This document shows positions 34,930 to 47,846 of a stretch of DNA of 64,000 nt, one piece after another. The stretch is taken from contig NC_044500.1 in assembly GCF_902362185.1 (NCBI RefSeq), forward strand, positions 36,409,558-36,473,557, read 5' to 3'. This stretch comes from Chanos chanos. Taxonomy: Eukaryota > Chordata > Actinopteri > Gonorynchiformes > Chanidae. Numbering within the stretch: the first letter of the stretch is position 1; every line of letters begins with the position of its first letter. Below the pieces are notes generated by a model, which had not been told where the DNA came from, made no database searches, and was given only the letters and a program-made list of their open reading frames with translations. A program made the translations under genes and the position numbers.

Positions 34930-37900
34930 CGAGCATTTAGCTGTGGAACGTTTCTTCAATGCTCAGGGGACTTTTTTCGTATTTGATAAATCTCTCTCTT
35001 TCTCTCAAAGAAAAACAGAGTGAACCACGCTCACTTTACATCAATAATGATTCAGTATACATGGGCACTTAAATTGAATCACAAAGTGAGTAATTACTGG
35101 TCAGTTAACTGAACAATGATAAATATTAGATAATGTGCATTAGAGTTCTCTGAGTGGATAACAAATTAAGATCTCTTTTAAAGAGATGTGCAGTTTGAGC
35201 ACCAAGTGCTGCATTCGAGCAGTCAGCCAAACAAACCAAATGTGACCAACAACGTGCTGTGTCATTCACAAATAAATACATACATGTTTGTGTAAGAAAA
35301 GTTCTAAAGGAAGAAGACGACATATATAGAAACACTGATGTAAAATGGGAGCATGTATCTTTTTGCATTGTGCTGTTAACAGGCTATGAAATAGGCAAGG
35401 GGCCAAAAAATGCTGAAAAGTACCAGTTCATTGCCTCCACAGAGATGCCATTGGCATGACCTCTTAATATGCAGTGTTTTGCATATCCATAAATCATAGA
35501 AATAGTATAGCGTATCAGACTTGATTAATTCATTATTTCGTGACTTTTAATGTTCTTTTAACTCAAGATAATCACATCACATTATCATTTTAGACTGAAT
35601 GCAATTTGTATGTCAGGTTAGACATACATCTTATACTTCACAGATTAAATTCCTCCGTCGGCATAACACATTCATAGCCTTTATAACTACAAACGTTTGT
35701 CTGTGATGTCAATAGCAAACCATGTTTTAAATTCTTCAGATGACGTATATGCTGGGAACAGGGTGTGCTCATTCGGTCATCACGGGCTTGCCCACGGAGA
35801 AAGTTTGCACTTTAATACAGTCTTCTGGCTCAGTTCAACCGGTACTGTTGTGAGGTACGGTTTTTCTAGACCAAAAATAAGTAGTTTGAACTGAAACGTG
35901 ACTGATGCACTGTGCGATCAATGGCGCCCCTTTTGTTGACAATCAATTTCCAAGAAAACCCAAAATATTTTGTAATTATTAAATGTGGATAAGAAAAACC
36001 AAGCGCGTGCCATAGGTAGGCTTTCTAAATATGTGTAATTCGATACTGTTCTGACGATGTGATGGTATTTTGCGCTTGGTCGTTGTTACAGCAATATACT
36101 TGATCAGTATCACAATATAATTAACACAAACACTATTAGCTCGACTGAAATAACACAAACCATTTAATTACATGAAGGTAACTGTCAAAACAGGTTGAAG
36201 GATTTGCACCCAGCCCACTGCCTAAATGACGCAGCCGGCGAGCACGCAGTTCACTGCCGATGTTGTGGTATCGAGGACATATGTTCCGAGGAAAATAAAA
36301 ACATGTCTGAGTGAGCACGACAAGTCGCTACCATACAAGGAATAAAGCCTGCCCCTAACACTGGATCTGATATCAACAGGATCTGTGTAGCTTACTGGCT
36401 ACTTATGCTATTTATATAACATATTGTAATATTTTTTCTGTCAGGCTACAGATTTAGCAGCGTCACACAGAAATCTGTCTACTAGTCAAATTCACAAACA
36501 TTCTTAATAATAAAGACCAATATCAAGGCTCTAATCTGGCTGAGTATAATTACACAGTAATGTAACACACACACACGCGCACACACACAAAAGAGGCCTG
36601 GTAGGAATACCATCACCCCAGACAAAAATCTTTTTCTGCATGTTTGCTGAGTCACATTCTTGAGAAATCTCTTTAATGTGGTAGAGTCTGCAGTCATCAA
36701 AAAGCAGGTGTCATGTATGCAACGCAATCCTCGCTTGTCTTCTGAGGATAAATGTCTTGCGAGAAAGAAGTCGTGAGACATAGCAGAATCCATTAGACCA
36801 CTTGCTAAGGGTGGTGGGTTGTATAGATGGCACTCATGTGCCCTTCTTCAGATATCTGTGAGGAAATAGCAAGGTGCTCGACAATCAGATGAAATTCCAT
36901 GGTACCATTTTTCTGGGCACTTATGGAGAGACTTGCGGAGCACATGCTAGGTGACAAGTGCAGTTTCTTTAGCTAATAGAGACACAAATCGACAATGCAT
37001 GATTCCACTTGTTAAGCGACACCAGTAATCACTTACAAACCTGACTACTCACACAATGTAGGGATCATGGTAACTTCTCACAAGAGCAACTGAGGTTCAG
37101 TGTAGCCCATTCTCCTAAGAGCCACCTCACTGACTGATCATTTGGCAAGTTCAAAAGGAGATTCCTAAAAATTAGGTTGAGGTTTGACTGATTGGCCCTT
37201 AGTCAGAATAGAAAACAAATACTGGAAGTAAATGTCCAGAGCAGTTGCATCTTCCCACTGACCTCAGTAAATCTAATGTGACCTGTATGATGGCATGCCT
37301 GGGCATGAAAAAAAAATCATATACTAACTAATATATCAAAATTAACACAATTTCTGTGGTGTATTATGCAATATGTGAAATAAATATGCTGCTTTGTGGC
37401 ACCATTTCTCTGATCCAGCTTTGCTTCCCTCATTTTATTTTGCACACTGTTGTGCCCAACAGTCGGTCTGTATTTAAGTAAAGTATCGTTACAACTACGT
37501 GTATATAATACGCTTAAAGCCTTAGAAACTTCTCTGATAATCTTGATCCTTATTCATTTCTCTCTGTCATACAGTTTGTCCGCTTTCTCTTAAGATTTCT
37601 CCTCGGAGGAGCAGCCTGAGGAATCAAGGACTTTTACTTTGAAAAACGTTCCAGCTCGTGGCCATTTTGGAAGTTCTGAAGTTGTTTCTGTCATTATACA
37701 CTGTCGCGTGTAGTAAGTGACCCCAAAGCTAGCCAACAGGAGCGAGCAGGTTTAAAGAAATGGCATAACCTAACCTGAACAGACTGCTTGCTTCAGCTGT
37801 CTGTGCTGACGACTTCTTTTACTGCAAAAGTTATTTTGTTGGTAACCCTAGCTTTTTCGTAGTAACATAAATCACCACGTGTAATTTTAGATAATGTGGC

Positions 37901-37960
37901 TTAGATTCAAATGAGTTGCTCATCAATTTCTGGAGTGCAGATTTGTGTAGTGACGTAGTA
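34930..37960. other. Intergenic DNA between divergent ghrh and cdk5rap1
   Basis: No open frame in this interval carries recognisable protein features. It is AT-rich apart from a short CA microsatellite (36564-36589) and a slightly GC-richer patch near 36220-36290. The last 350 bases form the cdk5rap1 promoter side, with a YY1-like GCCATTTTGG at 37661-37670. Confidence 0.5.
36564..36589. repeat. (CA)n/(CG) microsatellite
   Basis: Imperfect CA dinucleotide run interrupted by CGCG, 26 bases long, in the ghrh-cdk5rap1 intergenic region. Confidence 0.85.
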
Positions 37961-37974
37961 TTTAGCTGATCGGC

Positions 37975-40900
37975 ATGAAAAGCGCAAATAGTTGTAGACG
38001 TTTTATGTGCTCTCTGCGGAAGTGGTCTTCTCGTCAGTCCCCGAGATATAGATGTTGTAGTTCAGTACCTTCCACTCCAACCAATGACAGCAGAGTGGAT
38101 GCATTGAAGGTTAAATTAGCATCTGGCCCAAGCTTTCAGGACTTCGTAAGTACTGTACATACCAAAAAGAAGGACACAAGCATAGAAGAATATGATGAGC
38201 CTTACATGCCTGAAGACCCAGCAGTTGGAACACCACGGAAAGGTTTTGCTCATGTTTTATGTCTAGACTTAAGATTTTTTGTATCTTTTTGTTAAGAAGT
38301 GGCTTCCTGTGCATGCTGGAATTTTGAGGCATTTCCCCATTTTTTTGCATAACAAAATTATTCTACCTGCCAGTTGTTTAAAATCTGTGAGCAGTTGTAC
38401 AGTTTTACCAAAGTACTCAAATGTCTTACAGTTTATTTTGAAACCTACGGCTGTCAGATGAATGTTAGTGACACTGAGATTGCTTGGTCCATCCTTCAGA
38501 AGAAAGGGTATCTGCGCACAAGAGAACCCACAGAGGTAAACGAGCTCATTTATTTGAAAGCTTTTGAAATCTCCTTTTCACTCCTGTACATATTTCTCAA
38601 TCTCTCAATTCTCCTTTAGGCAGATGTGGTGCTTCTGGTTACTTGCTCAATAAGGTATCAGATAAGTCTCATTTTTTCAGCAGTAGTTTAGTGAAGCTGC
38701 CAACTGTTTGCACTAGAGTTCACTGTTGTTCTTCCACAGAGAGAAGGCAGAGCAGACAATATGGAACAGGCTCAAACAGCTCTCCTCTCTCAAGAAGAGG
38801 CGGCCGAAGACTTGTGCGCCCCTAAAAATAGGAATACTTGGTGAGTATAAAGCAATGCAATGTCCAGTTTTTACTCCTTGCACTCTTTAGCTTGTCCTAT
38901 GGAGCAAATTTGATAATCAAAATGTTTGTGTGTGTTCGTGTAGGATGCATGGCAGAGAGACTTAAGACTGAACTACTGGAGAGGGAAAAGTTGGTGGATG
39001 TTCTTGCAGGTCCAGATGCATACCGAGATCTCCCTCGCCTCTTGTCATTGGCTCAGGGAGGCCAGAGGGCCAGCAACGTGCTGCTGTCATTGGAAGAGAC
39101 CTATGCTGATGTGATGCCAGTCCATCACACTCATCAGGGACATAGTGCCTTTGTGTGAGTGCTTTAAGTTCTCCCCCGGTATAATAACAGCATTTAACAT
39201 TGGGTGAGTGAAATGGGGAAAATGAATAGGTTACAGGAGAATTGCAGGTTTAGTCCTCTGTTTGTGGAGGCCTCCTTTTTTGGCCCTCTACGATTACTGA
39301 AAACTTTAAACCTCACCCACAAGAAATGGCATCTCTATAAACGTATTAAAGTCAATGCTCACAGTATTACACGGATACAAGCTACTCTTATGCAGTCCAT
39401 TGCAGTGGTCAGGCACAGCGACACTCTTCACTTCTCAGTGCTTCATTGTTGTGCAAGGCGTGACCCTAGACTTCTTATACAGGCCATGAAAGGGATGGAG
39501 CAGATCAAAGCTCAAATCCTCATATTCCCATTGATTCCAAATGCTGTTAGATGATCCACATCAAACAGGGCTGAAGTGCTATCATGTTTAGATATCAGAT
39601 GCTGTCTGTCAATCTGACATTTTTGACTGTTGTGTTTTATTGTGTTGTGTTGTGTTGTGTTGCGTTGTGTCTTTGCACCTTCTCATTTTTGTTCCGTAAG
39701 TGACTTTGCATTTTGTTGTTGCTGCTGTAGATCTATTATGCGAGGCTGTGATAATATGTGCAGTTATTGCATCGTCCCATTCACACGAGGCCGAGAGAGA
39801 AGCAGACCTGTGTCTTCCATTTTAGAGGAAGTGCAAATGCTATCTGACCAGGTAGGTGCCTTTCCTACTCCTATGTGTCCTTAGCCATTTACGTGCTCAT
39901 TCACATGATAATTTCTCTGCTTTCATATGAACTAGAAGGACATAGGTATTATGTTTTGTACACTTTGTGTGTGTGTGTGTGTGTGTAGGGGGTGAAGGAA
40001 GTAACTCTGCTCGGGCAGAATGTGAACAGCTACAGGGATGCATCTGAGGAGCAGTTCTCCTGCTCTGGCACGGCCCAGCTGAGTCGTGGCTTTAGGACGG
40101 TATACCGCACGCGTGTGGGTGGCATGCGTTTTGCAGACCTGTTGGACAGAGTGTCCCTCATCAATCAAGACATGAGGATCCGATTCACCTCACCTCATCC
40201 CAAAGATTTCCCTGATGAGGTATCTACCATCTCACCAAAGACAAATCACACTTTTGATGCAGTGTTCCATTCAGCAGTTTTAAGAGTCAATCTGTTTATG
40301 TAGGAGGACATGGTTCACTTTATCTGTTATATATATTTTGCATTGATCTATAATATTTTTTCATGATATGTTTTGTAGTTCATGCTTTACTACATAAAAG
40401 AAAGAAAGAAATCGAATGTTTCTTTGCATGTACAGTATGTCATTGTGGTTGACAGCCATGTGGAAAGCTAACAGTCTTGGTTAAAATTGTTCTGTCCTGA
40501 GGCAAAGTTGAGATATTCAGTGTCTTCAGGAGAAGGCAGTAGAAATCCTCATACTGCAAATTAAATCTGTTGAGCTGTTGTTCAGTTGTTTTTTTCACAG
40601 CTTACACGTCCTGATTTTATAAGTTGGTTTTCAGTTCAACACATTCATACAGACTTTGTCTCTTTTTCCTTGTCTCTGGAGGTGTTGCAGTTGATTCAAG
40701 AGAGGAAGAACATCTGTAAACAGATTCATCTTCCAGCCCAGAGTGGTAGCAGTAGCGTTCTGCAGGCCATGCGACGGGGGTGAGACACACCTTCAGTGGG
40801 TTACATAGTATCATTCACAGATGAATGCAGTGTGTGATAGTACTCAGCCTTGCAGTTAGACATGACCGACTGGCTCACAGAAGGGTGGCCCTTCATTTAA

Positions 40901-42431
40901 TAAATGGAGAGAAATGAGGAAAAAACATCCTTAACTTTGGATCATTTAAGTACGTCAGTGTGGCCAAACTCAAATGCTATATGTCGAATGTGCTATGTGA
41001 CTTTGTATGTCATGTCCCTTTGCAATTACTCTCCTCTTTTTTCAGATATACGAGAGAGGCGTATCTTGAACTTGTGGAAAACATCCGTCGAATCATACCA
41101 GGTACCATTAACATGGGGAAAGGGAGAGCATTACATCTATTATAAGACAATGCTGAAATAGTTGCAGAGATATGATAGTAACTGGTTGAGGACTTATTTT
41201 ATATTCTTTATGTTCTTATATGAGAATCCTGTTCTCTCTTTCTGTGTCAGGAGTTAGCCTCAGCAGTGACTTCATAACAGGCTTCTGTGGTGAGACTGAA
41301 GAAGACCACCAGGAAACCCTCTCCCTGGTCAGGGAGGTCGGCTATAACATTGGGTTTCTCTTTGCTTACAGTATGAGGAAGGTGAGGTCTTTTCCCTGTG
41401 TATTTTTTTCCGTTCTTTTTTTTTTCTGTTTATTTTTGAAGTGTAAGGCAGTTAGGAGTGAGTAGCAGCGTTTCTAATGAGGCTAATGATTAATATCAGA
41501 AGGGGCTAAAATTCAGTTATTTTGTCCTTTTGTCTGTGTTTTCTCTCTGTAGTTTTTGAGAACGTGTCTTTGCGTATACTGAACTATTTAAAAACATAGT
41601 TTATGATGCACTTACTGTTTCTACATCGTTCACAGAAAACCCATGCGTACCATCGTCTCCAGGATGATGTGTCACCTGAGGTAAAGCAGCGACGTTTAGA
41701 GGAGCTCATCAGTGTGTTCAGAGAAGAGGCCACCAAAGTCAACGCTCGCCTTATTGGCAGTACACAGCTCGTCCTAGTGGAGGGAGTGAGTATTGCAACA
41801 AGTGTAGTGCAGAACCCACTGAAAACACATTCGTTCTGCTGTTTCAACACTTGGTCCATGAAATTTTCAAGTTGTTCAGCTTTAACTTCTCTGTTATGCA
41901 GCATTTTAACTGAGTGCTTACTGAAAGGTGAAAAGAAAAGCCTTTAAAATATTATTAGACATGGCTGTACGTCTCTTTTTCAGTGAGAATTTGTAATAGT
42001 TCTCAATCTCGCTTCGTTCAGGAGAGTAAACGCTCAGCACAGGAACTTTCTGGTCGGAATGATGGGAATGTGAAGGTGATTTTCCCCAGAGAGAATATAC
42101 CTGTTCAGCCCACACAAACTCGCACTGCTCCTGTCGTTCCTGGAGACTATGTACTGGTCAAGGTATGTATTAACCCATTGAGTGCTTGGGTGGAGTCGTA
42201 GCCTACTTGTGAGATTTTGTTTTTCCTGTTTCCCTCTCAACAGCAAATTTATTTGGTGTATCAGTATATGTATGTTTACCTTTTATTGACTATATCTCAT
42301 GCCTCCTCCTGCAGATTACAGCAGCTAATTCTCAGAGTCTGCGGGGCCACGCCCTCTGCCACAGCTCTCTGAGTGACACAAGAATAGGGGAACCTGAGCA
42401 CCATTTGAACGGACAGACAGCTTCATGTTGA
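37975..42431 (+). CDS. cdk5rap1: CDK5RAP1, mitochondrial tRNA methylthiotransferase
   Basis: Radical SAM enzyme that converts i6A to ms2i6A at position 37 of mitochondrial tRNAs. Its older name comes from binding the CDK5 activator. Thirteen exons: 37975-38242, 38432-38535, 38620-38654, 38740-38840, 38944-39154, 39731-39851, 39989-40219, 40682-40779, 41046-41101, 41251-41381, 41636-41785, 42022-42162 and 42315-42431. They give 587 residues, all in phase. The Arg/Ser-rich N-terminus looks like a mitochondrial presequence. The MTTase domain has its three cluster cysteines in YGCQMN (C97), LLVTCSIRE (C133) and GILGCMAE (C171). The radical SAM CxxxCxxC is GCDNMCSYC (C246, C250, C253), followed by [52 protein letters not shown] and [14 protein letters not shown] are family blocks. 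A TRAM-type RNA-binding domain fills about 485-575. All catalytic cysteines are present. The C-terminal 25 residues differ from the mammalian protein. Confidence 0.95.
39967..39986. repeat. (GT)n tract forming the 3' end of a cdk5rap1 intron
   Basis: A run of GT dinucleotides ends directly in TAG, the acceptor of the exon starting at 39989, replacing the usual polypyrimidine tract. Confidence 0.85.
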
Positions 42432-42649
42432 TCCCAAAGTTCCATAATCCATATCATGTGCAATGAATGGAAGGATGAATATATCTGATGTAATAGAATA
42501 TAAAATTAAACAAATGCCTGTGCTCATGAAAAAGTGAAGATGAATATTTTTATTCCCTCAAGAAATGTGGTGTTAAACCAGAGAATTTGAAATTGTGTGA
42601 CTGATTGTTTCTTAAATGGTATTTACAGTCAGAGCGTGTAATTGGATGA

Positions 42650-42790
42650 TTTGTGTGTATTGATCTTTAGCATTGTGATGGACTGCCGACCTGTCCAGTT
42701 CTCCCCTCCTTTCACCCAGTGAGTGCTGGGATAGGGTTGCAGGGTGCTGGAGCCTAATTAGGATAAGCGGCTGGAAAATGAATGAATGAT
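42650..42790 (+). repeat. L2-tail/SINE-like dispersed repeat
   Basis: Contains the phrases GTGATGGACTGCCGACCTGTCC, GCTGGGATAGG, and AGGATAAGCGG followed by AATGAATGAATG. These are the hallmarks of a very common fish 3' LINE/SINE tail ending in a short tetranucleotide repeat. A second fragment of the same tail lies at 56850-56915. Confidence 0.7.
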
Positions 42791-42825
42791 CTATAGCAGT
42801 TTGTAGGGGAAAGACATAAGTCAAT

Positions 42826-43200
42826 TACAATTTACAATTTGTCATTTAGCAGACGCCTTTAACCAAAGCGACTTACAATAAGTGCATCAATCAGATCACA
42901 TTGCCCCATAAGCAAAGATCACAAAAAGGCTGTAGCTTAATTACCCTCAGTATCACGCTCCTTGAATTCTGTGTCAATAAACGATAAAAACAAGACTTGC
43001 AACATAGGGACAAGGTTAGTAAAAAAAATTATTTATTTTTCTTTCTTTTACATAGAAAGAGAGGTTAGGCTGTGGGGGATAGGTGGGTTCTGAAAAGGTG
43101 GATTTTCAGTTTCCTGCGGAAGATGGCAAGAGATTCCGCAGTCCTGACTGAGTGAGGAAGGTCATTCCACCACTGCCGGGCAATGGCAGAGAATCATCTG
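42826..43200. repeat. Dispersed fish repeat adjoining the BPI gene 3' end
   Basis: Begins with the phrase CATTTAGCAGACGCCTTT followed by AAAGCGACTTACAATAAG, and continues with GTGGGTTCTGAAAAGGTGGATTTTCAG and a TCATTCCACCACTG block. This order is widespread in fish genomes. Its far end reaches the last coding exon of the BPI/LBP gene. The family name is not certain. Confidence 0.65.
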
Positions 43201-46200
43201 GAGAATTTCAAGTCTGTCCCAAGTAGCATGTAGTCCTATAAAGAAAAGCCATTATTAAAATCTATGTCATGGTTTCCACCATATGATTATTTATGCTATG
43301 TGGCTGAAATATTAATATTTAACTCCATTATTGAACCAATATTAAGTCAAAGCCTTTGTCAATCTCACCTTCAGCACCTGGAGCTGAGTGTTGATCAGAT
43401 CTATTTCTCCAATAGCAGGCAGAGGATAACCTTTCTCAAAGTAAGCTGTGGATAGATACGTTACGTCTGGAATATCCATTCTCAGTACACTTAGAAGTTG
43501 CTTAGAAATGCAAGGTGTACCTAAATAAAGCCCTTACCATTAACCATGGGTAAAACAGCCACTTTCAGGACCATCACAAAAATGTTGTCAAGTGATTTCA
43601 CCTGTGGAACAGCACATTTATATGAAACAGATTGTATACATTGTTGTACAAATGTTATAGTAAATTTGTTTTTCTTACCTGGAATGGTCCCACATAGCTT
43701 GTTCCTAAGGTTATGTCAATGCTGAGAGGACAATGAAAATATATCTCACGGTGGATATCCTTTGCTATGGCTTTTTGGTCAAAATGATTTTTTTGAAGTG
43801 CTGTACAAACTCATAAATTCTGACATACACACCTGTTTAGAGTCACAGATCCAGCCACTTTCAGACCGGTCACATAAATGCGAGCACTGACACTGGCATC
43901 CTGTGGGTAGAGTTTAGATGTTGAGGACTGTTCTGTTTTGGATCAAATTCATATTCAGTTTTGTTTGTGTTACTCACCAGGTTGAGTACAAATAGAGGAG
44001 AGAGTGTAGCATTGGGCTGAATGGCATAGGCTGTGACTGTACTGCTGGCCTGCACTGTCACATTGTTGGGCTGAAAGGTGATGATGGGCACCTTTGCTGT
44101 TTTCATGTGCAGCTTCATCATCAATCCAGGGTACATTTTGGCAATCTGAAATCACACTGACCTGTCTGGTTATCTGACGCTAAGACCTGCATCAGCAAAT
44201 AAATTTAAAGTCCTTCATTAAAGATCTAAAGATGTTTTTGTAGACCTTACATGTCACATACAAAGAGTTTAACTTTCACAGAAATATACAAAGATTGTTT
44301 CCATCGCCCTCGCAGTGTGAGTACTGTACCTGTGGAATAAATGCTCCAAATGTTATGGTGCTGAGTCGAATGGGAATGCTGGGTGGAATCTAAAAAGGAA
44401 ATAACTGAGAATGACTCTTGGTTTCCGTAACTGCTCAAATGATATCTAAGATATAAATATATCTTATAAATAGCATATGAAGGGAATGGTTCAGACCCCT
44501 CTGTTTAAAACAAGTCATGAATTACATGTGAGTTGTATCCTTTACACATGGTTGCCTAATTTTTCTGTTCTCTGTCAGTGTTCTGGCTTTAGTATAAAGA
44601 CTCACCAGGTCATCTGTGATGTACAAGCTAAGGGCTCCAGCAGTGTGATACACAAAGGCTGCTGAGTTGACAGTGAAAGCAGACAAACCAATGTAGAGCA
44701 TATTGCTGTCCTGAGGGGGCAGTGAAAAAGCTGTCGGGGAGAATGGAGCTGCTGACCAGTGATGCTGGCCAGTGCTGTGGAACTCCCCCTTGAGAGCATC
44801 ACAAACAGAGGTTAACAAATTGTTTTCGTCCTCTGTACAACCAGGACGCCTTTACACTTGTTGATTACTCATTTATTTTAGAATGATTCACATGAGCATT
44901 AGCTGTCCTAGTACTTTTATCCTCACCATTAAACTGAAATCAATTGATGATTTTGAGATGACAGGAGATGCTACCATGGGATATTCAATTTCAGCATATT
45001 CATCTACTTCAGCCAGAACTGAATGATCAAAGAAAATAGAATTAGTTAGGCTCACTGCAATATCAGTCTTTGAAAACTTTGCCGAGAACTGAAAAATCAT
45101 ACCATTTAATGATTTCAGATAGTGGTTCATCTCTACAATGGTTTCAACTACCAAGGGACAGATCTGGAAAAAAAGTTAGTTTTGGTTGCACTTTATCAAA
45201 ATTAAATTAAGATGCAGCATTTCCAAATGTGACTAAATTAAAATAATTGGTATTATCTTTGTCAGAATCTGAGGTCCTTACTTGTCTCTCTAAGGCTTTG
45301 CCAAGGATCTTGTCAGTGAAGAAACTGAAGAGGTTATATAACCAACTGTCGTTTAAAAAAAAAAAAAAAGCCTTATTAAACAAAAAATGTCTCTTTGTGG
45401 TTTAAGAGGATTTTAGTCACATTCTCAAATGATTTTCCTTAATATTTCTCATATTGTACTATCTTGGAATTCTGATCGTTCAGTCAACCACAAACCCTGA
45501 AACATAATTTGATAACAGTAATATTGTCCTGTATGAGGATGCTTCTGTGAATATGGTTAAATATGCTCCTCTTTCAGCACCTCTTCTTAATTTATAAGTT
45601 GATAAAAGAGATACTGTTGCTACTGATTCATGTTCTTGTTGTGCTTAAATGTCCAATTACAATGGCCTGAACATTAAATGACGCATTACATTACACTGAA
45701 TTATTTTAACACTTACCTAGCCCCACTGTGGAGCTTGATTTTAGTATTGCCCACTGTTGCTGAACAACCGGCACTGTTGACAGCCGGGCGTCCAGTCTCA
45801 TCACTCCGAATGGCAATGCTAGTGCTGATGGTCAAGTCGTTCACACTCAGGTCAAAAGAGCCACTGTCCTTTCTACATAAAATCACACAGAACAAGCCTT
45901 GAGATGATTTTTTCAAGTCTTTTGACATTAGAAATGCGTGTACTTTTCACCAGATAAATATTAGTTCCTTTGTTGAGGACCTACATGAAATTAGAGTATT
46001 TGACTCTCCAGTTGCCGTGCATGTTGATGAAGGCATTTCCAATGGAAAAGCTGACAGCAGTGCCAGGCACCAGCCCCACAGCAGACTGGGGCAACCCAAG
46101 ACTCACTATTTGCATCCTGAAGGGCATGGAACATATTTAGTCACTTAAAAGAGACAGAGCTTCTTCATTAAAAGTTGATAAGGTTGCACATAATATAATG

Positions 46201-47526
46201 CCTTAATGGAGACTTAGCTCACCCTGTCACTCTGTATTGGACTTCACCAATAGGAAACACACTCTCTGACCCAGAAATGTCAGGCACCTTAATGGTTCCG
46301 AGTTTCTGCTGCAAATAAGTAATACCAATATTTTGACCTGCGATTAAAACCATAATTAGAGGTCATGAGAAAAGGGTAACGTAAAATTAAAAAGCAGGGT
46401 TTCAAACCAGACTTTTTCTTCAGTCGTTTCGTTCCGAGCTCAATCGGTAATTTAACGTTTCCGGTTTTGCGTTCCACCTTAAAACGATCCCGAACCGGTT
46501 AGAACCAAATGAAATACTGGTTAAAACGTTCCATGTACGGCTGTGTGACATGACAATATGTATCGGACGGTATAAAAATGTCTATTGATAGATCGCTAAT
46601 GTCAGAAAGCATTACAAAAACACATTGCATCACTAACTAGGAGAGCTGTAGTCCAATCTGTTCTCGGGCCGAAATCCACTGTGGCTTCCCGGTCATGAAA
46701 AACTATATTATTTCAATGCCACATTTAACAAGCTTGCGAATGGGGTATGCGGGGCCCATTTAAGGGATGGTGCTGGTGCCAGTGCTGGTGCGGAACCAGT
46801 TCTGCCTTGGTGCCTGTTGAGAACCGGCCCGCATTTCCACAGGTTTGGGAACCGAACGTTACGTAGCGAAAGCTGGGGTAACTTCCGTGGGGCAAAAAAT
46901 TATGGCGGACAGAATTTAAGCTGCTTGCTTTTTATAATTGTACTTGTACGCTAGACTTCCACACAGGGAAACACCATTATGTTTATGTGACAGGTAGGCT
47001 GCTTCGTCTTCAATCAGTTCGCTACTTCCCTTTTGTCCTCTCACACAGTTTGGGAAGGGTGTGGTTTCATCTTTACGTGGCTCATTAGTCAATTACCAGC
47101 ATTGATAAAAGAGCGTCTGCTTAAGCAGTTCTCTCTCTCTGCTTTGCTCCTTCCCTTACATTTTCGCGAGTCGCTCCAGCGTGATCCAGGTATGTGCTGT
47201 GCGAGTGGTGTGCCGAGTATGGATCATATTTTGCCAAGCTGTTAAACTTTTTTGGTTTCGTTTTTGTTCCTAGTGAAATATCGATTGTTTCTGGTTTTCG
47301 TTTTCATTCCCTGAACCAGTTCAAAGCATTGATTAAAAGGTAATATATGTTTCCACCAAAATACAAGTTACATTAATGAAACGTGTTTTCAGTGTCTTCA
47401 CACTTAAATGTCTCACTCACCATACTCCAGTGCTTTTTGTGTTAGTCTGACTTTGACCCCTGCGTCTGTGCTCTGTGAGGCAGGGAGCAGTGTCAGTAGG
47501 ACCAGCACACACCACAGACACACCAT
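43194..47526 (-). CDS. BPI/LBP-family lipopolysaccharide-binding protein
   Basis: Secreted innate-immune protein that binds bacterial lipid A; teleosts have combined LBP/BPI genes. Fifteen coding exons on the minus strand: 47526-47421, 46337-46223, 46116-45985, 45872-45717, 45345-45282, 45163-45103, 45018-44927, 44788-44606, 44389-44330, 44145-43978, 43900-43833, 43721-43679, 43601-43538, 43445-43369 and 43235-43194. They give 476 residues (human BPI 487, LBP 481) in phase. A signal peptide opens the protein (residues 1-18, CVLVLLTLLPASQS). The N-terminal barrel contains GVKVRLTQKALEYG. The conserved disulfide pair is C154 (SAGCSATVG) and C193 (ICPLVVE). The interdomain stretch GEFHSTGQHHWSAAPFSP and MLYIGLSAFTVNSAAFVY lead to the C-terminal barrel, ending DYMLLGTDLKF. 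Exon 7 begins at 45018, not at an earlier AG, because only that choice restores VLAEVDEYAEIEYP. The ATG follows an acceptor (CCCACACAG), so a 5' non-coding exon lies upstream. BPI and LBP cannot be told apart from sequence alone. Confidence 0.92.
46385..47335. repeat. DNA-transposon-like repeat in BPI-gene intron 1
   Basis: Fills most of intron 1. One end has GGTTTCAAACCAGACTTTTT and words such as GAACCGGTTAGAACC. The other has TTTGGTTTCGTTTTTGTTCC, CGGTTTT-type runs and CCTGAACCAGTTCAAAGC. The ends are loosely inverted copies of each other, and similar ACCGGTT-rich sequences are common in fish non-autonomous DNA elements, perhaps hAT-type. No transposase and no clear target duplication were found. 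Confidence 0.4.
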
Positions 47527-47820
47527 ATCCACAAAGTCCTGTGTGGGAGACACGGGGATCAGAACAACTGGCATCTCATAATGGTCAATGTCAACACATC
47601 AGCTCTGGCTCTTGCTGAAGCCCTGACATAAACTGTCATGTCATTATTCATTCGCTAATGGCACCACCTTTTTTTTTTTTAAATTGTGCAAATTCTTTTT
47701 CTGTGTCTAACCATCAATGATTGGCTTAACAGTGGCTTGTCAGTTGGGATTTAGCCATATGTCTTGCACTTGGTTTGAAAGCTTTGCTTGAACTGGGAAC
47801 AACAATGTATTGTTATAAAT

Positions 47821-47846
47821 GGGGGGTGGGAGGGAGGGAGGGGGGC
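47821..47846 (+). other. G-quadruplex-forming G-tract
   Basis: Five close runs of three or more G (GGGGGGTGGGAGGGAGGG and onward) meet the standard G4 pattern. It lies about 300 bases upstream of the BPI/LBP start codon, on the non-template side relative to plus. Confidence 0.7.

Noticed and set aside
36780-37300. Possible decayed transposase or RNA gene between ghrh and cdk5rap1
   Set aside because: Only vague impressions of structure, with no frame, terminal repeats or motif to support it.
44888-45154. Reading through the intron between BPI-gene exons 6 and 7
   Set aside because: The frame stays open by chance across a short AT-rich intron, but the conserved VLAEVDEYAEIEYP junction is restored only by splicing 45103 to 45018.
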